Below, piece by piece: positions 1 through 8,362 of a stretch of 34,717 nt of DNA. The notes below the pieces were generated by a model. The model ran no database searches. It was not told where the DNA came from and saw only the letters and a program-made list of their open reading frames with translations. The stretch covers positions 1 to 34,717 of the forward strand of contig JBCBNX010000029.1 of NCBI GenBank assembly GCA_039821555.1, read 5' to 3'. Origin of the DNA: Bacteroidota bacterium. GTDB lineage: Bacteria > Bacteroidota > Rhodothermia > Rhodothermales > Rubricoccaceae. Position numbers and translations under genes: made by a program. The first letter of the stretch is position 1; the number at the start of each line of letters is the position of its first letter.

Positions 1-1
1 G

Positions 2-61
2 ACGGGGCGCAACTATCTGGCGTTCGTGCACGTGGTGTCGACGCTACTCTTGCTCGCCTAA
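2..61 (+). CDS. 3' end of a probable membrane-protein gene (partial)
   Basis: The second forward frame is open from the window edge to a TAA at 59-61 and encodes about 19 residues ending in a hydrophobic run (HVVSTLLLLA). This looks like the last transmembrane segment of an integral membrane protein whose body lies outside the window. Only the C-terminus is visible, so the family cannot be named. It is convergent with the lipoprotein gene that ends 12 bp further on. The call rests only on the open frame, the hydrophobic composition and the tight convergent spacing. Confidence 0.4.
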   Translation, partial: TGRNYLAFVHVVSTLLLLA

Positions 62-73
62 TGTCAACGCGGC

Positions 74-847
74 CTAGGGCAGCACGAAATCCTCAGGGAG
101 GTAGAGGTCCACGTCTACGTCGGGCGCGTCGTCTTCGGACACGGAGACAGCGCGGAACGAGCCCTTGGCTGCAGACTCGCCGCGGACGTAGAGCGGTGCA
201 TACTCGCTGTCAACGGGGAAGCCGCGGAAGGTGAACGAGCCCGTGACGGCGCCTGCGCTGCTCTCGGTGATGACCAACTCGCCGCTGAACGTCTGGATGA
301 TGGTGCTCGGCGGCAGCAGGAACTCTTCGTCCTGGAACGGCAGCTTCACCTCCACCACGTCAGCCCCGCGTAGCTCCGCGAAGCCGCCCATGAACGAAGC
401 CTCGAAATCGAGGTCCAACGAGTACGTTCCGGGTTCAGGCCTCCCGTCAGGCGTCGAGAAGACGATTGACTCGAAGGGGTAGATCGCATCGAGCAGGTCG
501 TCGTGCGCCAAGGCAAACACTGTCCGGCCCGACTCGCTGTCTTCGAAAAACACGGCAGAGCCGCCAAAGTCCGCGGTCACCCCACCGACAAGGTTGTTCA
601 TCGGTTCGACTTTCACCCGAAATGCGCCCCCAAGCTCGCCCTCAATCCAATCGTCTTCGTCGATATCGTCCTGATCGGTGTCGCTGCCGTTGTCCTCAGA
701 ATCTTGGTCCCCATTTCCTCCGGCAGGCTGCTCGCTAGGTTCCGGGAGGTTTGGGTCAGCAGTGTCGCAAGCCGAGAACGGGAGCGCGAGCGACAGAAGC
801 AGGACGAGCAACGCGTACAGTCGTTGAGAAGGGGATGGCATTGTCAT
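74..847 (-). CDS. Secreted lipoprotein of unknown function
   Basis: The N-terminus has a hydrophobic stretch rich in Leu (LLVLLLSLALPFSAC) ending in a lipobox-like PFSAC, so the protein is probably cleaved by signal peptidase II and lipid-anchored in the envelope. After the cysteine comes a disordered acidic linker rich in Asp, Glu, Gly and Pro. About 180 residues of beta-rich sequence follow, with many alternating hydrophobic and Gly/Thr residues and no enzyme motif I recognise. The frame stays open upstream to an ATG at 922, but the ATGs at 847 and 841 put the signal peptide at the protein start, so 847 is preferred. It is divergent from enolase and probably has its own promoter in 848-1047. 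The function is unknown; a substrate-binding or structural envelope role is only a guess. Confidence 0.8.
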   Translation of the reverse strand: MTMPSPSQRLYALLVLLLSLALPFSACDTADPNLPEPSEQPAGGNGDQDSEDNGSDTDQDDIDEDDWIEGELGGAFRVKVEPMNNLVGGVTADFGGSAVFFEDSESGRTVFALAHDDLLDAIYPFESIVFSTPDGRPEPGTYSLDLDFEASFMGGFAELRGADVVEVKLPFQDEEFLLPPSTIIQTFSGELVITESSAGAVTGSFTFRGFPVDSEYAPLYVRGESAAKGSFRAVSVSEDDAPDVDVDLYLPEDFVLP

Positions 848-1047
848 GACGAAGCCGAGTGTGGATGAGGGACTTCTAGTATCGGATGATGGTGTTACAC
901 GCTTAACGTACGCGACGCACACGTGAGGAGGCCGATTTATTCGCGTTACTGATGCGTGTCGTGCCTCAACTGTCCGACGAGGCGCTAAGCGGTCCGTGCG
1001 TGGTATTTTGCTGAACCGTTCTGTTTCGCTCTGCCTTGCCTGCTTTC

Positions 1048-2343
1048 ATGGCTCTCATTCAGTCTATCGCCGCTCGCCAAATCCTCGACAGCCGTGGCAA
1101 CCCCACCGTCGAGGTCGATGTCGTCACCGACGAAGGCCTCCTCGGGCGCGCCGCCGTTCCCAGCGGTGCCTCCACGGGCGAGCACGAGGCCGTCGAGCTC
1201 CGTGACGGCGACGCGGAGCGCTACCTCGGCAAGGGGGTCAGCAAGGCCGTGGCGAACGTGGAGGACCTTGCAGCGGGGCTACGGGGCCTCAGCGTCTTCG
1301 AGCAGACCGTCATCGACCGCACGATGCTCGACCTCGACGGGACCTCGAACAAGGGCCGCCTTGGCGCCAACGCGCTGCTGGGCGTCTCCCTGGCCGTTGC
1401 GAAGGCTGCCGCAGCATCGGCTCGGATGCCGCTCTACCGCTACCTGGGCGGGCCCGGTGCGCGCACGCTCCCCGTCCCGATGATGAACATCATCAACGGA
1501 GGCCGCCACGCGGACAACAGCGTGGACATGCAGGAGTTCATGGTGATGCCCGTTGGGGCAAGCACCTTCTCCGAAGGGTTGCGCATGGGCGTCGAGGTCT
1601 TTCACCACCTTAAGAAAGTGCTCCAGGGCAAGGGCTACGGCACGGCCGTTGGCGACGAGGGCGGCTTCGCGCCGAACCTCGGTTCCAACGAGGAAGCCAT
1701 TGAGGTCATCCTCGAAGCAATCGAGAAGGCCGGCTTCATCCCCGGCGACGACCTCGCCATCGCCCTCGACCCCGCGTCGGCCGAGATGTATCAGGTCGAC
1801 GACAGCGGCGTGGGCCGCTATGTCTTCTGGAAGTCGGACCCGGACAACCCCAAGACCAGCGAGGAGATGGTCGACTACTGGGCGAACTGGGCCGCGCAGT
1901 ATCCCATCGTCTCCATCGAGGATGCTATGGACGAGAACGACTGGGCAGGCTGGACGGCGCTCACCGAGCGCATTGGCGACGACGTGCAGTTAGTCGGCGA
2001 CGACCTCTTTGTGACCAACTCGGCGCGGCTCGCGCGAGGCATCGAGCACGGCGCGGCCAACGCGATCCTGATCAAGGTGAACCAGATCGGCACGCTCACC
2101 GAGACCCTCGAAGCGATCGAGCTGGCCCACAAAAACATGTACGCCTCGGTGATCAGCCACCGCTCGGGCGAGACGGAGGACACGACCATTGCGGACCTTG
2201 CCGTGGCTACGGGCGCCGGCCAGATCAAGACGGGCTCGGCGAGCCGCTCGGACCGCACCGCGAAGTACAACCAACTCCTGCGCATCGAGCAGCAGTTGGG
2301 CGACGCGGCACTCTATCCCGGGCTCGATGCCTTCCGGCTCTAG
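1048..2343 (+). CDS. eno: Enolase (phosphopyruvate hydratase)
   Basis: Enolase converts 2-phosphoglycerate to phosphoenolpyruvate in glycolysis and the reverse in gluconeogenesis, in the cytoplasm. The 431 residues match the usual length. The N-terminal DSRGNPTVEV signature is present. Family Mg2+ ligands are visible as Asp241 (ALDPAS), Glu291 (SIEDAMDEND) and Asp318 (VGDDLFVTN). The catalytic pair corresponds to Glu204 (GDEGGF) and Lys343 (IKVNQIGT), and the SHRSGETEDT segment is intact. The ATG at 1048 gives the normal MALIQSI start; a TTG four codons upstream (1036) is in frame but unlikely. It is followed 69 bp later by an FtsB/DivIC-like gene, a neighbour association seen in many bacteria. 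Nothing suggests it is inactive. Confidence 0.98.
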   Translation: MALIQSIAARQILDSRGNPTVEVDVVTDEGLLGRAAVPSGASTGEHEAVELRDGDAERYLGKGVSKAVANVEDLAAGLRGLSVFEQTVIDRTMLDLDGTSNKGRLGANALLGVSLAVAKAAAASARMPLYRYLGGPGARTLPVPMMNIINGGRHADNSVDMQEFMVMPVGASTFSEGLRMGVEVFHHLKKVLQGKGYGTAVGDEGGFAPNLGSNEEAIEVILEAIEKAGFIPGDDLAIALDPASAEMYQVDDSGVGRYVFWKSDPDNPKTSEEMVDYWANWAAQYPIVSIEDAMDENDWAGWTALTERIGDDVQLVGDDLFVTNSARLARGIEHGAANAILIKVNQIGTLTETLEAIELAHKNMYASVISHRSGETEDTTIADLAVATGAGQIKTGSASRSDRTAKYNQLLRIEQQLGDAALYPGLDAFRL

Positions 2344-2412
2344 CGCGGGTCGCTAGCGTTGCCCGGCGCAACGCCTTATGTTCTCCCACGCTTTGCCAGC
2401 CCTGCCCCCACC

Positions 2413-2721
2413 ATGCCTGCATCGATTCGTGCCTTCTTTGCCGCGCCTGCGTTGCGCCGCCGGATCGCGATCCTAGGTCTGGCACTGTTGGCGGCTTGGG
2501 TGACGTTTTTCGACTCGCACAGCCTCGTGCGGCGGGCTGCGTTCTTGATGGAACAGCGGACGCTGCGCGCCGAGAACGAGGCGCTCCGTGCGGCCATCGC
2601 AGAGCGCGAAGCCGAGTTAGCCGCCCCACTCACGGACGCAACCGTTGAGCACCTCGCACGAGAGCAACACGGCATGCGGCGTCCCGGAGAAACCGTCTAC
2701 CGTGTCGAGGCTGAAGAGTAA
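2413..2721 (+). CDS. FtsB/DivIC-family septum formation initiator
   Basis: This is a 102-residue bitopic division protein. It has a short basic cytoplasmic N-terminus, one transmembrane helix at about residues 17-35 (ILGLALLAAWVTFF) and a coiled coil at about 41-72 with the heptad-like run EQRTLRAENEALRAAI. It ends with the family-typical EHLAREQHGMRRPGETVYRV. FtsB/DivIC proteins join FtsL and FtsQ/DivIB at the septum and help activate septal peptidoglycan synthesis. The ATG at 2413 sits in CCCCCACC-ATG, the C-rich start context seen before other genes here. An in-frame TTG at 2359 would only add an unrelated N-terminal extension. It lies between enolase and the ROK kinase on the same strand. 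FtsB and DivIC cannot be told apart from sequence alone. Confidence 0.9.
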   Translation: MPASIRAFFAAPALRRRIAILGLALLAAWVTFFDSHSLVRRAAFLMEQRTLRAENEALRAAIAEREAELAAPLTDATVEHLAREQHGMRRPGETVYRVEAEE

Positions 2722-2761
2722 GGCCCTGCGTCGCCCTCCCTCACCCAACCACCCTGCCCAG

Positions 2762-3763
2762 GTGTCTACCTACGCTATCGGCGTCGATCTCGGCGGTACG
2801 ACGATCAAGGTGGGGCTGGTCGAGAAGGAGCGCGGGATCCTCAAGCAGGCCACGACCGATACGGAGGCTCAACAAGGGCCCGACGCCGTCGTGCAACGGA
2901 TTGCAGATACGGTCGCCGAGATCTATGCTTCGCTACCGTCCGACACACAGTTGGCTGGTGTGGGCATCGGCGCACCGGGCGTCATCTCTTGGGACCGCAC
3001 CACGATCGCAAAGCCGCCCAACTTTCCTGGCTGGGACCGGGTCAACCTGTGTGACGCCCTTCTGGAACGTGTGGAATCCTTGCCGGATGGCTGCTCGGTG
3101 ATCGTTGAGAACGATGCCAACGTCGCAGGACTGGGCTCGGCCTTCTATGGCGCGGGACGCCCGTTCTCCTCGTTTATCATGGTCACGCTCGGCACAGGGG
3201 TCGGCGGGGCCATCATCTACGAGAACCGGATCTTTCGAGGCGCTACGGGCGGTGCGGGCGAGTTCGGCCACATGACGATTGACTACGAAGGTCCCTACGC
3301 ACGCAGCGGGGTTGCGGGCGCGATCGAGGCCTACCTCGGCCACCACTTCCTGAGTCGGCATGCGCGGTACCAGCTCCTCCAGCGCACCACCCGGCTCCAC
3401 GAGATGACGGGGGCCGACCTCCACGACCTGACGCCAGTCAAATTGCACAGTGCCGCCGTCGGCGGCGACCCTGCGGCGACGGAACTGCTCGCCTGGGCGG
3501 GCCACAAACTCGGCGTTGCCCTCGGCTCGGCAATCAACCTGCTCGACATTCGCAAGGTGGTCGTCGGAGGCGGCGTGTCTGCGGCGGGGGACTACATCCT
3601 CGGGCCGGCTCGCGACGCCATGCGTCGGTTTGTGATGCCGGGGCTGGTCGATGACCTCGAGCTCGTCCGCGAGACGCTGGGCAACGAAGCAGCGATCCTG
3701 GGTGCTGCGCGGCTCGCCTTTGAGCAGGCAGAAACCAACTCCCGCCACGTCTTCGAAAACTGA
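2762..3763 (+). CDS. ROK-family sugar kinase (glucokinase-like), zinc motif degenerate
   Basis: The 333-residue protein has the ROK fold of the actin-like ATPase superfamily. The phosphate-1 loop is GVDLGGTTIKVG at the N-terminus, and ENDANVAGLGS carries the expected catalytic base Asp118. TLGTGVGGAII is the phosphate-2 loop, and GEFGHMTID precedes the region where ROK proteins normally bind zinc. In most ROK members that region reads GPxCxCGxxGCxE; here it is GPYARSGVAGAIE, so all three cysteines are replaced (Ala180, Ser182, Ala187) although His170 and Glu189 remain. Glucose is a likely substrate but not proven. The GTG start at 2762 places the phosphate loop at residue 9 as in relatives; an upstream ATG at 2645 would overlap the division gene by 77 bp and is disfavoured. 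It lies 40 bp downstream of the FtsB/DivIC gene, possibly in one operon. Confidence 0.9.
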   Translation: MSTYAIGVDLGGTTIKVGLVEKERGILKQATTDTEAQQGPDAVVQRIADTVAEIYASLPSDTQLAGVGIGAPGVISWDRTTIAKPPNFPGWDRVNLCDALLERVESLPDGCSVIVENDANVAGLGSAFYGAGRPFSSFIMVTLGTGVGGAIIYENRIFRGATGGAGEFGHMTIDYEGPYARSGVAGAIEAYLGHHFLSRHARYQLLQRTTRLHEMTGADLHDLTPVKLHSAAVGGDPAATELLAWAGHKLGVALGSAINLLDIRKVVVGGGVSAAGDYILGPARDAMRRFVMPGLVDDLELVRETLGNEAAILGAARLAFEQAETNSRHVFEN

Positions 3764-3832
3764 AAAGTGTAAACGTCCCTGCGGGGCCGCTCTCCTTCGC
3801 GTGCCGTGTGGCGGTGGCTGGATCGTGGTATC

Positions 3833-6607
3833 ATGGACGGCCTGCCCGGGCTTCGGGGTTGTCTGTCTCCGCCACCATGCTTCGTCGTGTTCGTCTTGCT
3901 GCGTCCCGTGCTGCTTGTCGCGCTGCTAGCGTGGGCCTGCTCGCCCTTGTCAGCACAGGATGCGGTGGCAGTACAGGACACGACAGCTGATGCCCCGCTT
4001 GCACGACCGCCTGCTCCCGCGGCCCAGACCGCCCCGCAGGAGACTGGCGAAGGGCCCGACCAGCCCGTGCCGTTCGCAGCGCGCGATTCACTCGTCTTGT
4101 TGTTCGGCGAAACCGAGGGTGCGCAGCCCGTCACCGACCGCGACGACCGCACCTCGACGGATGATGGGGACACGGCATCCCTATTCGGCGAAGCGGTCGT
4201 CCGCTACGATGACGCGATGCTCGAAGCCGCTGCCATCGACCTCTTTTTCGCCCGCAACGAAGTACGGGCCCGACGCCTTGCCGAGGGCGACACGACCGGC
4301 CAACCGCGTTTCACGCAGGGCGGTGAAGGCTTCACCGGCCGCGAGTTGCTCTACAACCTCGACACCCAGCGCGGGCGCATCGTTGGGGCACGCACGCAGA
4401 TCCAAGACGGCTTTCTCCTCGGCGAAATCCTCAAGCAAAGCGACGCCAACGTGCTCTACGGCTCGGACGTCGGGTATACGACCTGCTCGAATCCTGAGCA
4501 TGTCCATTACGCTCTGAATGCAAGCCGCTTAAAGGTCGTCGACCAAGAGTGGGTCTACACCGGCCCGGTGCAACTCTACCTCCTGGGCATCCCAACTCCG
4601 GTCTGGCTGCCGTTCGGGTTCTTCCCTGCCGCCGAGGGCCGTCGGAGCGGCCCCACCCGCGTGACCTATGGCGAAGACCGGACCTACGGGTTCTTCATCA
4701 AGAACATGGGCTGGTATTGGGCGGTGAACGACTACTTCGATGCTCAGCTCACCGGCGGGCTGTACTCGAAAGGCTCCTACGAGTTGGGTACGCAGTTCAA
4801 CTACGCCAAGCGCTACTACTACAACGGCTCGCTGCGCATCGACTACAGCTTTCTCCGCCAGGGCGAACGTGGCGACCCGACAGGCGGCGTCAACCGCTCA
4901 GGACAGGTTGGATGGCGCCATACGCAAGACCTGAGCCCTTCCTCCCGCCTCAGCGGCACGGTCAACCTTTCGAGCCGAAGCTACCTGCGCGGTATCTCAG
5001 CGGACCTAAACGACAACGTGAGCCAATCGACGAGTTCGTCGGTCACCTACACCAAGAGCTGGTCGGCAGGCGCGCGGTCGCTCACGCTGAACCTGCGCGC
5101 CAACCAGAATTTTACGGGGCTCGGGAGCACTGACCTCACCTTACCGAGCGCCCAGTTTAGCCAGCGCCAGCTCTTCCCGTTCCGCCGCGAGAGCCGCCAG
5201 GGCCGCGAGGAGGCGTGGTTTGAAAAAATCAACCTCAGCTACACCGGCAACCTCGACAACCGCTTCACCTTCCGCCCCGACTCCACCATCGACGGCTTCG
5301 AAGAAGCGTCGGTCTGGGAGGCCCTCTTTGACTACGACGCCTACGTGCGGGCCACGGGCAACGAGGAACGGTTCCGCACCACCGCGACGCACCGTGTGCC
5401 TATCCAAGCCGCGTTCAACGTGCAGCGGCTTCCGGTTCTGGGGATCCCGTTCGTTCTCAACGTCACCCCCAACTTCAACTACCGGGAGAACTGGTTCACG
5501 CGCTCCGAACGGCGCTTCGTGAACGAGGAGGGGCGAGTCGAGACGGAGTCAGAGGCCGGGTTTACTGCGATCCGCACGTTCAGCACCGGCGTTGGCGCCA
5601 ACACGCAGCTCTACGGCACCTTCCCCCTCCGCGTGGGCCCGCTCGACGGCTTTCGCCACATCGCTCGACCCAGCATCTCCTACACTTACACCCCCGATTT
5701 CTCGTCGGACTTCTTCGGCTACTTCCGCAGCTTTACCGACACGTCGGGGACCGTGGTGGAGTACCCCATTGTCTCGGGGGCCGGGCTGACGGACCGCGCG
5801 TCCCAGACTCTCTCGATGAGCATCGACAACACGTTCCAGACGCGCATCGCACGGACGGACTCGACGGGGGTGATCGAGCGGACGCCGCTCCAACTGCTTC
5901 GCCTCTCGGCCAACACGAGCTACGACTTCGAGCGGGACAGCCTCAATTTCTCAAACCTGAGCCTCCGCGCCTCGACCAGCATCGGACAGGCGCTCACCCT
6001 CAACGCCTCGGCGACGTATTCCTTCTACGCGGTGAATGACGCGGGGCGTCCGATCAATCGGTCCCACTTCGCGGCCACGGGTGGCCTGCTCCGCCCGACG
6101 AACTACTCGCTCTCCCTCAGCACGTCGATTGGACCCGGTGGGCGGCTCCAGCCCAACGAGGGCGGGCCGCTGCGCGGCATCTTTGACCCGTTCCCCAACG
6201 ATCCCTACGCGGAGTTCTCCCACCTCGACGACCCGAGTTTCGTGACCTACGGTGTCCCATGGCGCACCTCGCTCACGTTCCGCTACGACCTCACGCCAGC
6301 GTTGGGCCAGGCCCCCAAGCGCGAACGGGCCATCCTCAACATCACCGGCCTCTCCTTCCAACTCACCCCTGCCTGGCGCATCTCCGGCTCGTCCGGGTAC
6401 GACTTCATCGAAAAGGAAATCACGACGAGTTCGCTCAACCTCATCCGCGACCTCCACTGCTGGGAGATGCAGTTCAACTGGGTGCCGTTCGGCACGTTTA
6501 AGCGCTTCGGCTTCTCGATCTACGTCAAGAGCGGCCAACTCCGTGACTTCCTCAAACTCGACGTGCCGCGCTCGGACCGCAGCAGTCAGCTCGACGGCGT
6601 GTTTTAG
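3833..6607 (+). CDS. lptD: LptD-like LPS-assembly outer-membrane protein
   Basis: This is a long outer-membrane beta-barrel protein of about 924 residues. A signal peptide (core VLLVALLAWACSPLSAQ) comes first. Next is an OstA/LptA-like beta-jellyroll around residues 85-200, with short repeats such as AAAIDLFFARNEVRARR, then the YTTCSNPEHVHY segment typical of Bacteroidota LptD-like proteins. The rest, over 650 residues, alternates aromatic and polar residues as a barrel does, with many N-Y and R-Y pairs. Family members receive lipopolysaccharide through the periplasmic bridge and insert it in the outer leaflet. The start is uncertain: GTG 3806 and ATG 3833 are in frame, and GTG 3887 would give the shortest signal peptide. 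A better-placed ATG at 3877 is out of frame. It is co-directional with the ROK kinase and 17 bp from the peptidase gene. Confidence 0.88.
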   Translation: MDGLPGLRGCLSPPPCFVVFVLLRPVLLVALLAWACSPLSAQDAVAVQDTTADAPLARPPAPAAQTAPQETGEGPDQPVPFAARDSLVLLFGETEGAQPVTDRDDRTSTDDGDTASLFGEAVVRYDDAMLEAAAIDLFFARNEVRARRLAEGDTTGQPRFTQGGEGFTGRELLYNLDTQRGRIVGARTQIQDGFLLGEILKQSDANVLYGSDVGYTTCSNPEHVHYALNASRLKVVDQEWVYTGPVQLYLLGIPTPVWLPFGFFPAAEGRRSGPTRVTYGEDRTYGFFIKNMGWYWAVNDYFDAQLTGGLYSKGSYELGTQFNYAKRYYYNGSLRIDYSFLRQGERGDPTGGVNRSGQVGWRHTQDLSPSSRLSGTVNLSSRSYLRGISADLNDNVSQSTSSSVTYTKSWSAGARSLTLNLRANQNFTGLGSTDLTLPSAQFSQRQLFPFRRESRQGREEAWFEKINLSYTGNLDNRFTFRPDSTIDGFEEASVWEALFDYDAYVRATGNEERFRTTATHRVPIQAAFNVQRLPVLGIPFVLNVTPNFNYRENWFTRSERRFVNEEGRVETESEAGFTAIRTFSTGVGANTQLYGTFPLRVGPLDGFRHIARPSISYTYTPDFSSDFFGYFRSFTDTSGTVVEYPIVSGAGLTDRASQTLSMSIDNTFQTRIARTDSTGVIERTPLQLLRLSANTSYDFERDSLNFSNLSLRASTSIGQALTLNASATYSFYAVNDAGRPINRSHFAATGGLLRPTNYSLSLSTSIGPGGRLQPNEGGPLRGIFDPFPNDPYAEFSHLDDPSFVTYGVPWRTSLTFRYDLTPALGQAPKRERAILNITGLSFQLTPAWRISGSSGYDFIEKEITTSSLNLIRDLHCWEMQFNWVPFGTFKRFGFSIYVKSGQLRDFLKLDVPRSDRSSQLDGVF

Positions 6608-6624
6608 CCTCTCATCCGCTCCCC

Positions 6625-8133
6625 ATGTCTTCCCTCGACGCTCTTCGCGCCCGCCTCGCCACCGTCTACGACCTCAACAAAGCAGCGTCGGTGCTGGAAT
6701 GGGACCAGGAGACCTACATGCCCGACGGGGCCACGGAGGCGCGCGCCCACCAACTGACGACGCTCCGCAGCCTCTCCCATGAGCACTTCACGGACGACGA
6801 GACCGGAGCGCTCCTCGAACGCGCCGAGGTTGCCACGCAAGGGCTGGAGGCGCGCGACCCGGCCCGCGCGCTCGTCCGCGTTGCGCAGCGCGACTACGAT
6901 CGGGCCACCAAGCTGCCCGCCCGCCTCGTCGCCGAGTTTGCCACGGCCACCGCTCGCGCCAAGCACGCGTGGCAAGCCGCTCGCGCCGATGACGACTTCG
7001 CCCAGTTCGCTCCGCACCTCGAACGGGTCATCGCGCTCAGTGTTGAAAAAGCTGACGCGCTCGGCGCCACAGTACCGGAGGCACGTTACGATATCCTGCT
7101 CGACGAGTACGAGCCAGGCATGACTGCTGCCGAGGTCGCCCGGGAGTTCGCGGAGTTGCGAGAGGGTCTCGTCCCGCTCGTCGAAGCCATCGCCGACGCG
7201 CCGCATGTGGACGACGCGTTCTTGCATGCCCCCTTCGACGAGGCCGCGCAATGGGCATTCGGTCTGGAGGTCGCGCAAGCGTTCGGCTACGATCTCGCGT
7301 ACGGTCGGCAAGACCGCTCGGCCCACCCCTTCTCCACCACCCTCGCCATTGACGATGTGCGCATCACGACGCGCATCGATCCAGACTTTTTCCCGTCGGG
7401 CTTCTTCGGTACGCTCCATGAGACAGGCCACGCGCTTTACGAGCGCGGCGTGTCACCGGACCTGGCGCGCTCGCCGCTTGCTTCCGGCACCTCGCTTGGC
7501 ATGCATGAGAGCCAGAGCCGGTTGTGGGAGAATCAAGTAGGACGCAGCCGCCCGTTCTGGCAGCATTGGTATCCGAAGCTGCAGGACCACTTCCCGGAAC
7601 AACTCCGCTCCGTGCCGGCCGACGCTTACTACCGCGCCATCAACCGCGTCGCGCCGAGCTTCATCCGTGTCGAGGCGGACGAGGTGACCTATAACCTCCA
7701 CGTCATGCTCCGCTTCGAGATCGAGCGTGCGCTCATCGACGGCTCCCTGAGCGTAGCCGACGTGCCCGCAGCCTGGAATGCGGCGATGGAGGACTACCTC
7801 GGCGTGACGCCCCCCACAGACCGCGAGGGGTGTCTCCAGGACATTCACTGGTCGATTGGCTTGGTCGGCTATTTTCCGACTTACACGCTCGGCACGCTCA
7901 TGTCAGCACAACTGTTCGAGGCCGCGCAGCGCGACCTCGGAGATCTAGCCGCCACGTTTGCCGAGGGTACGTACCTGCCGCTGCGAGAGTGGCTCCGTGA
8001 CCAGATTCATCAGCACGGCCGCGTCTACACGGCGACCGAACTGTTGAGACACGTTTGCGGGTCGGGACTCGACGCAGCGCCCTGGTTAAAATATGCCCGC
8101 GCCAAGTACGTTTCGATTTACGATTTGACCTAA
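6625..8133 (+). CDS. M32 metallocarboxypeptidase (carboxypeptidase Taq family)
   Basis: The 502-residue length is typical of family M32, which removes C-terminal amino acids with a broad preference and excludes proline. The zinc site is intact: HETGH at residues 265-269 gives two His ligands and the general base Glu266, and MHESQSRLWEN gives the third ligand Glu295. The N-terminus has the family-typical LNKAASVLEWDQETYMP, and further on are DPDFFPSGFFGTLHETGHA-type and DIHWSIGLVGYFPTYTLG-type stretches. No signal peptide is seen, so it should be cytoplasmic and act in peptide turnover. The ATG at 6625 follows LptD by 17 bp in a C-rich leader, so the two genes are probably co-transcribed. The M32 family assignment is secure; the physiological substrate is not known. 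Confidence 0.97.
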   Translation: MSSLDALRARLATVYDLNKAASVLEWDQETYMPDGATEARAHQLTTLRSLSHEHFTDDETGALLERAEVATQGLEARDPARALVRVAQRDYDRATKLPARLVAEFATATARAKHAWQAARADDDFAQFAPHLERVIALSVEKADALGATVPEARYDILLDEYEPGMTAAEVAREFAELREGLVPLVEAIADAPHVDDAFLHAPFDEAAQWAFGLEVAQAFGYDLAYGRQDRSAHPFSTTLAIDDVRITTRIDPDFFPSGFFGTLHETGHALYERGVSPDLARSPLASGTSLGMHESQSRLWENQVGRSRPFWQHWYPKLQDHFPEQLRSVPADAYYRAINRVAPSFIRVEADEVTYNLHVMLRFEIERALIDGSLSVADVPAAWNAAMEDYLGVTPPTDREGCLQDIHWSIGLVGYFPTYTLGTLMSAQLFEAAQRDLGDLAATFAEGTYLPLREWLRDQIHQHGRVYTATELLRHVCGSGLDAAPWLKYARAKYVSIYDLT

Positions 8134-8141
8134 TATATTCG
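8111..8141 (+). promoter_or_regulatory. Possible Bacteroidota-type promoter for the first giant secreted-protein gene
   Basis: TATATTCG at 8134-8141 differs at one position from the Bacteroidota -7 consensus TAnnTTTG. A TTTCG at 8111-8115 lies 18 bp upstream, where a TTTG-like -33 element is expected. If real, the transcript would carry a leader of about 210-220 nt before the ATG at 8363. The match is weak and rests on pattern only. Confidence 0.25.
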
Positions 8142-8258
8142 TCTGGCCAGGGTGGCTTGGTTTTAGTTCAGCGAGGTGTCCAGTTTTCTCCTTGCATCGC
8201 GCGCCACTTCTTCAGAGTTTTGCGCATGTTAGTGAGCAAGGCGCGCACACCTTCTACT

Positions 8259-8303
8259 GCGAAACATCCCCGTTTCGCGTCAGAGCCGACCTGACGGGCT
8301 CTG
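8259..8303 (+). promoter_or_regulatory. Two adjacent stem-loops in the leader of the first giant gene
   Basis: GCGAAAC (8259-8265) pairs perfectly with GTTTCGC (8272-8278) around a six-base loop. Two bases later CAGAGCC (8281-8287) pairs perfectly with GGCTCTG (8297-8303). The second stem competes with an alternative GTCAG (8279-8283)/CTGAC (8291-8295) pairing. No T-tract follows, so this is not a simple terminator. It sits 60 bp before the start codon in a 229-bp gap with no gene, and could be a structured mRNA leader. It does not match any riboswitch class I can identify by eye. Confidence 0.35.
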
Positions 8304-8362
8304 GCAACTCGGGTGATCCACCACCCGTCGCTCTTCATCCCTCCGTCCGAGCGAATCCTACC

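Noticed and set aside
1004..1010. TATTTTG before enolase as a Bacteroidota -7 promoter element
   Set aside because: It lacks one T of TAnnTTTG and no TTG-like -33 element lies at a suitable distance.
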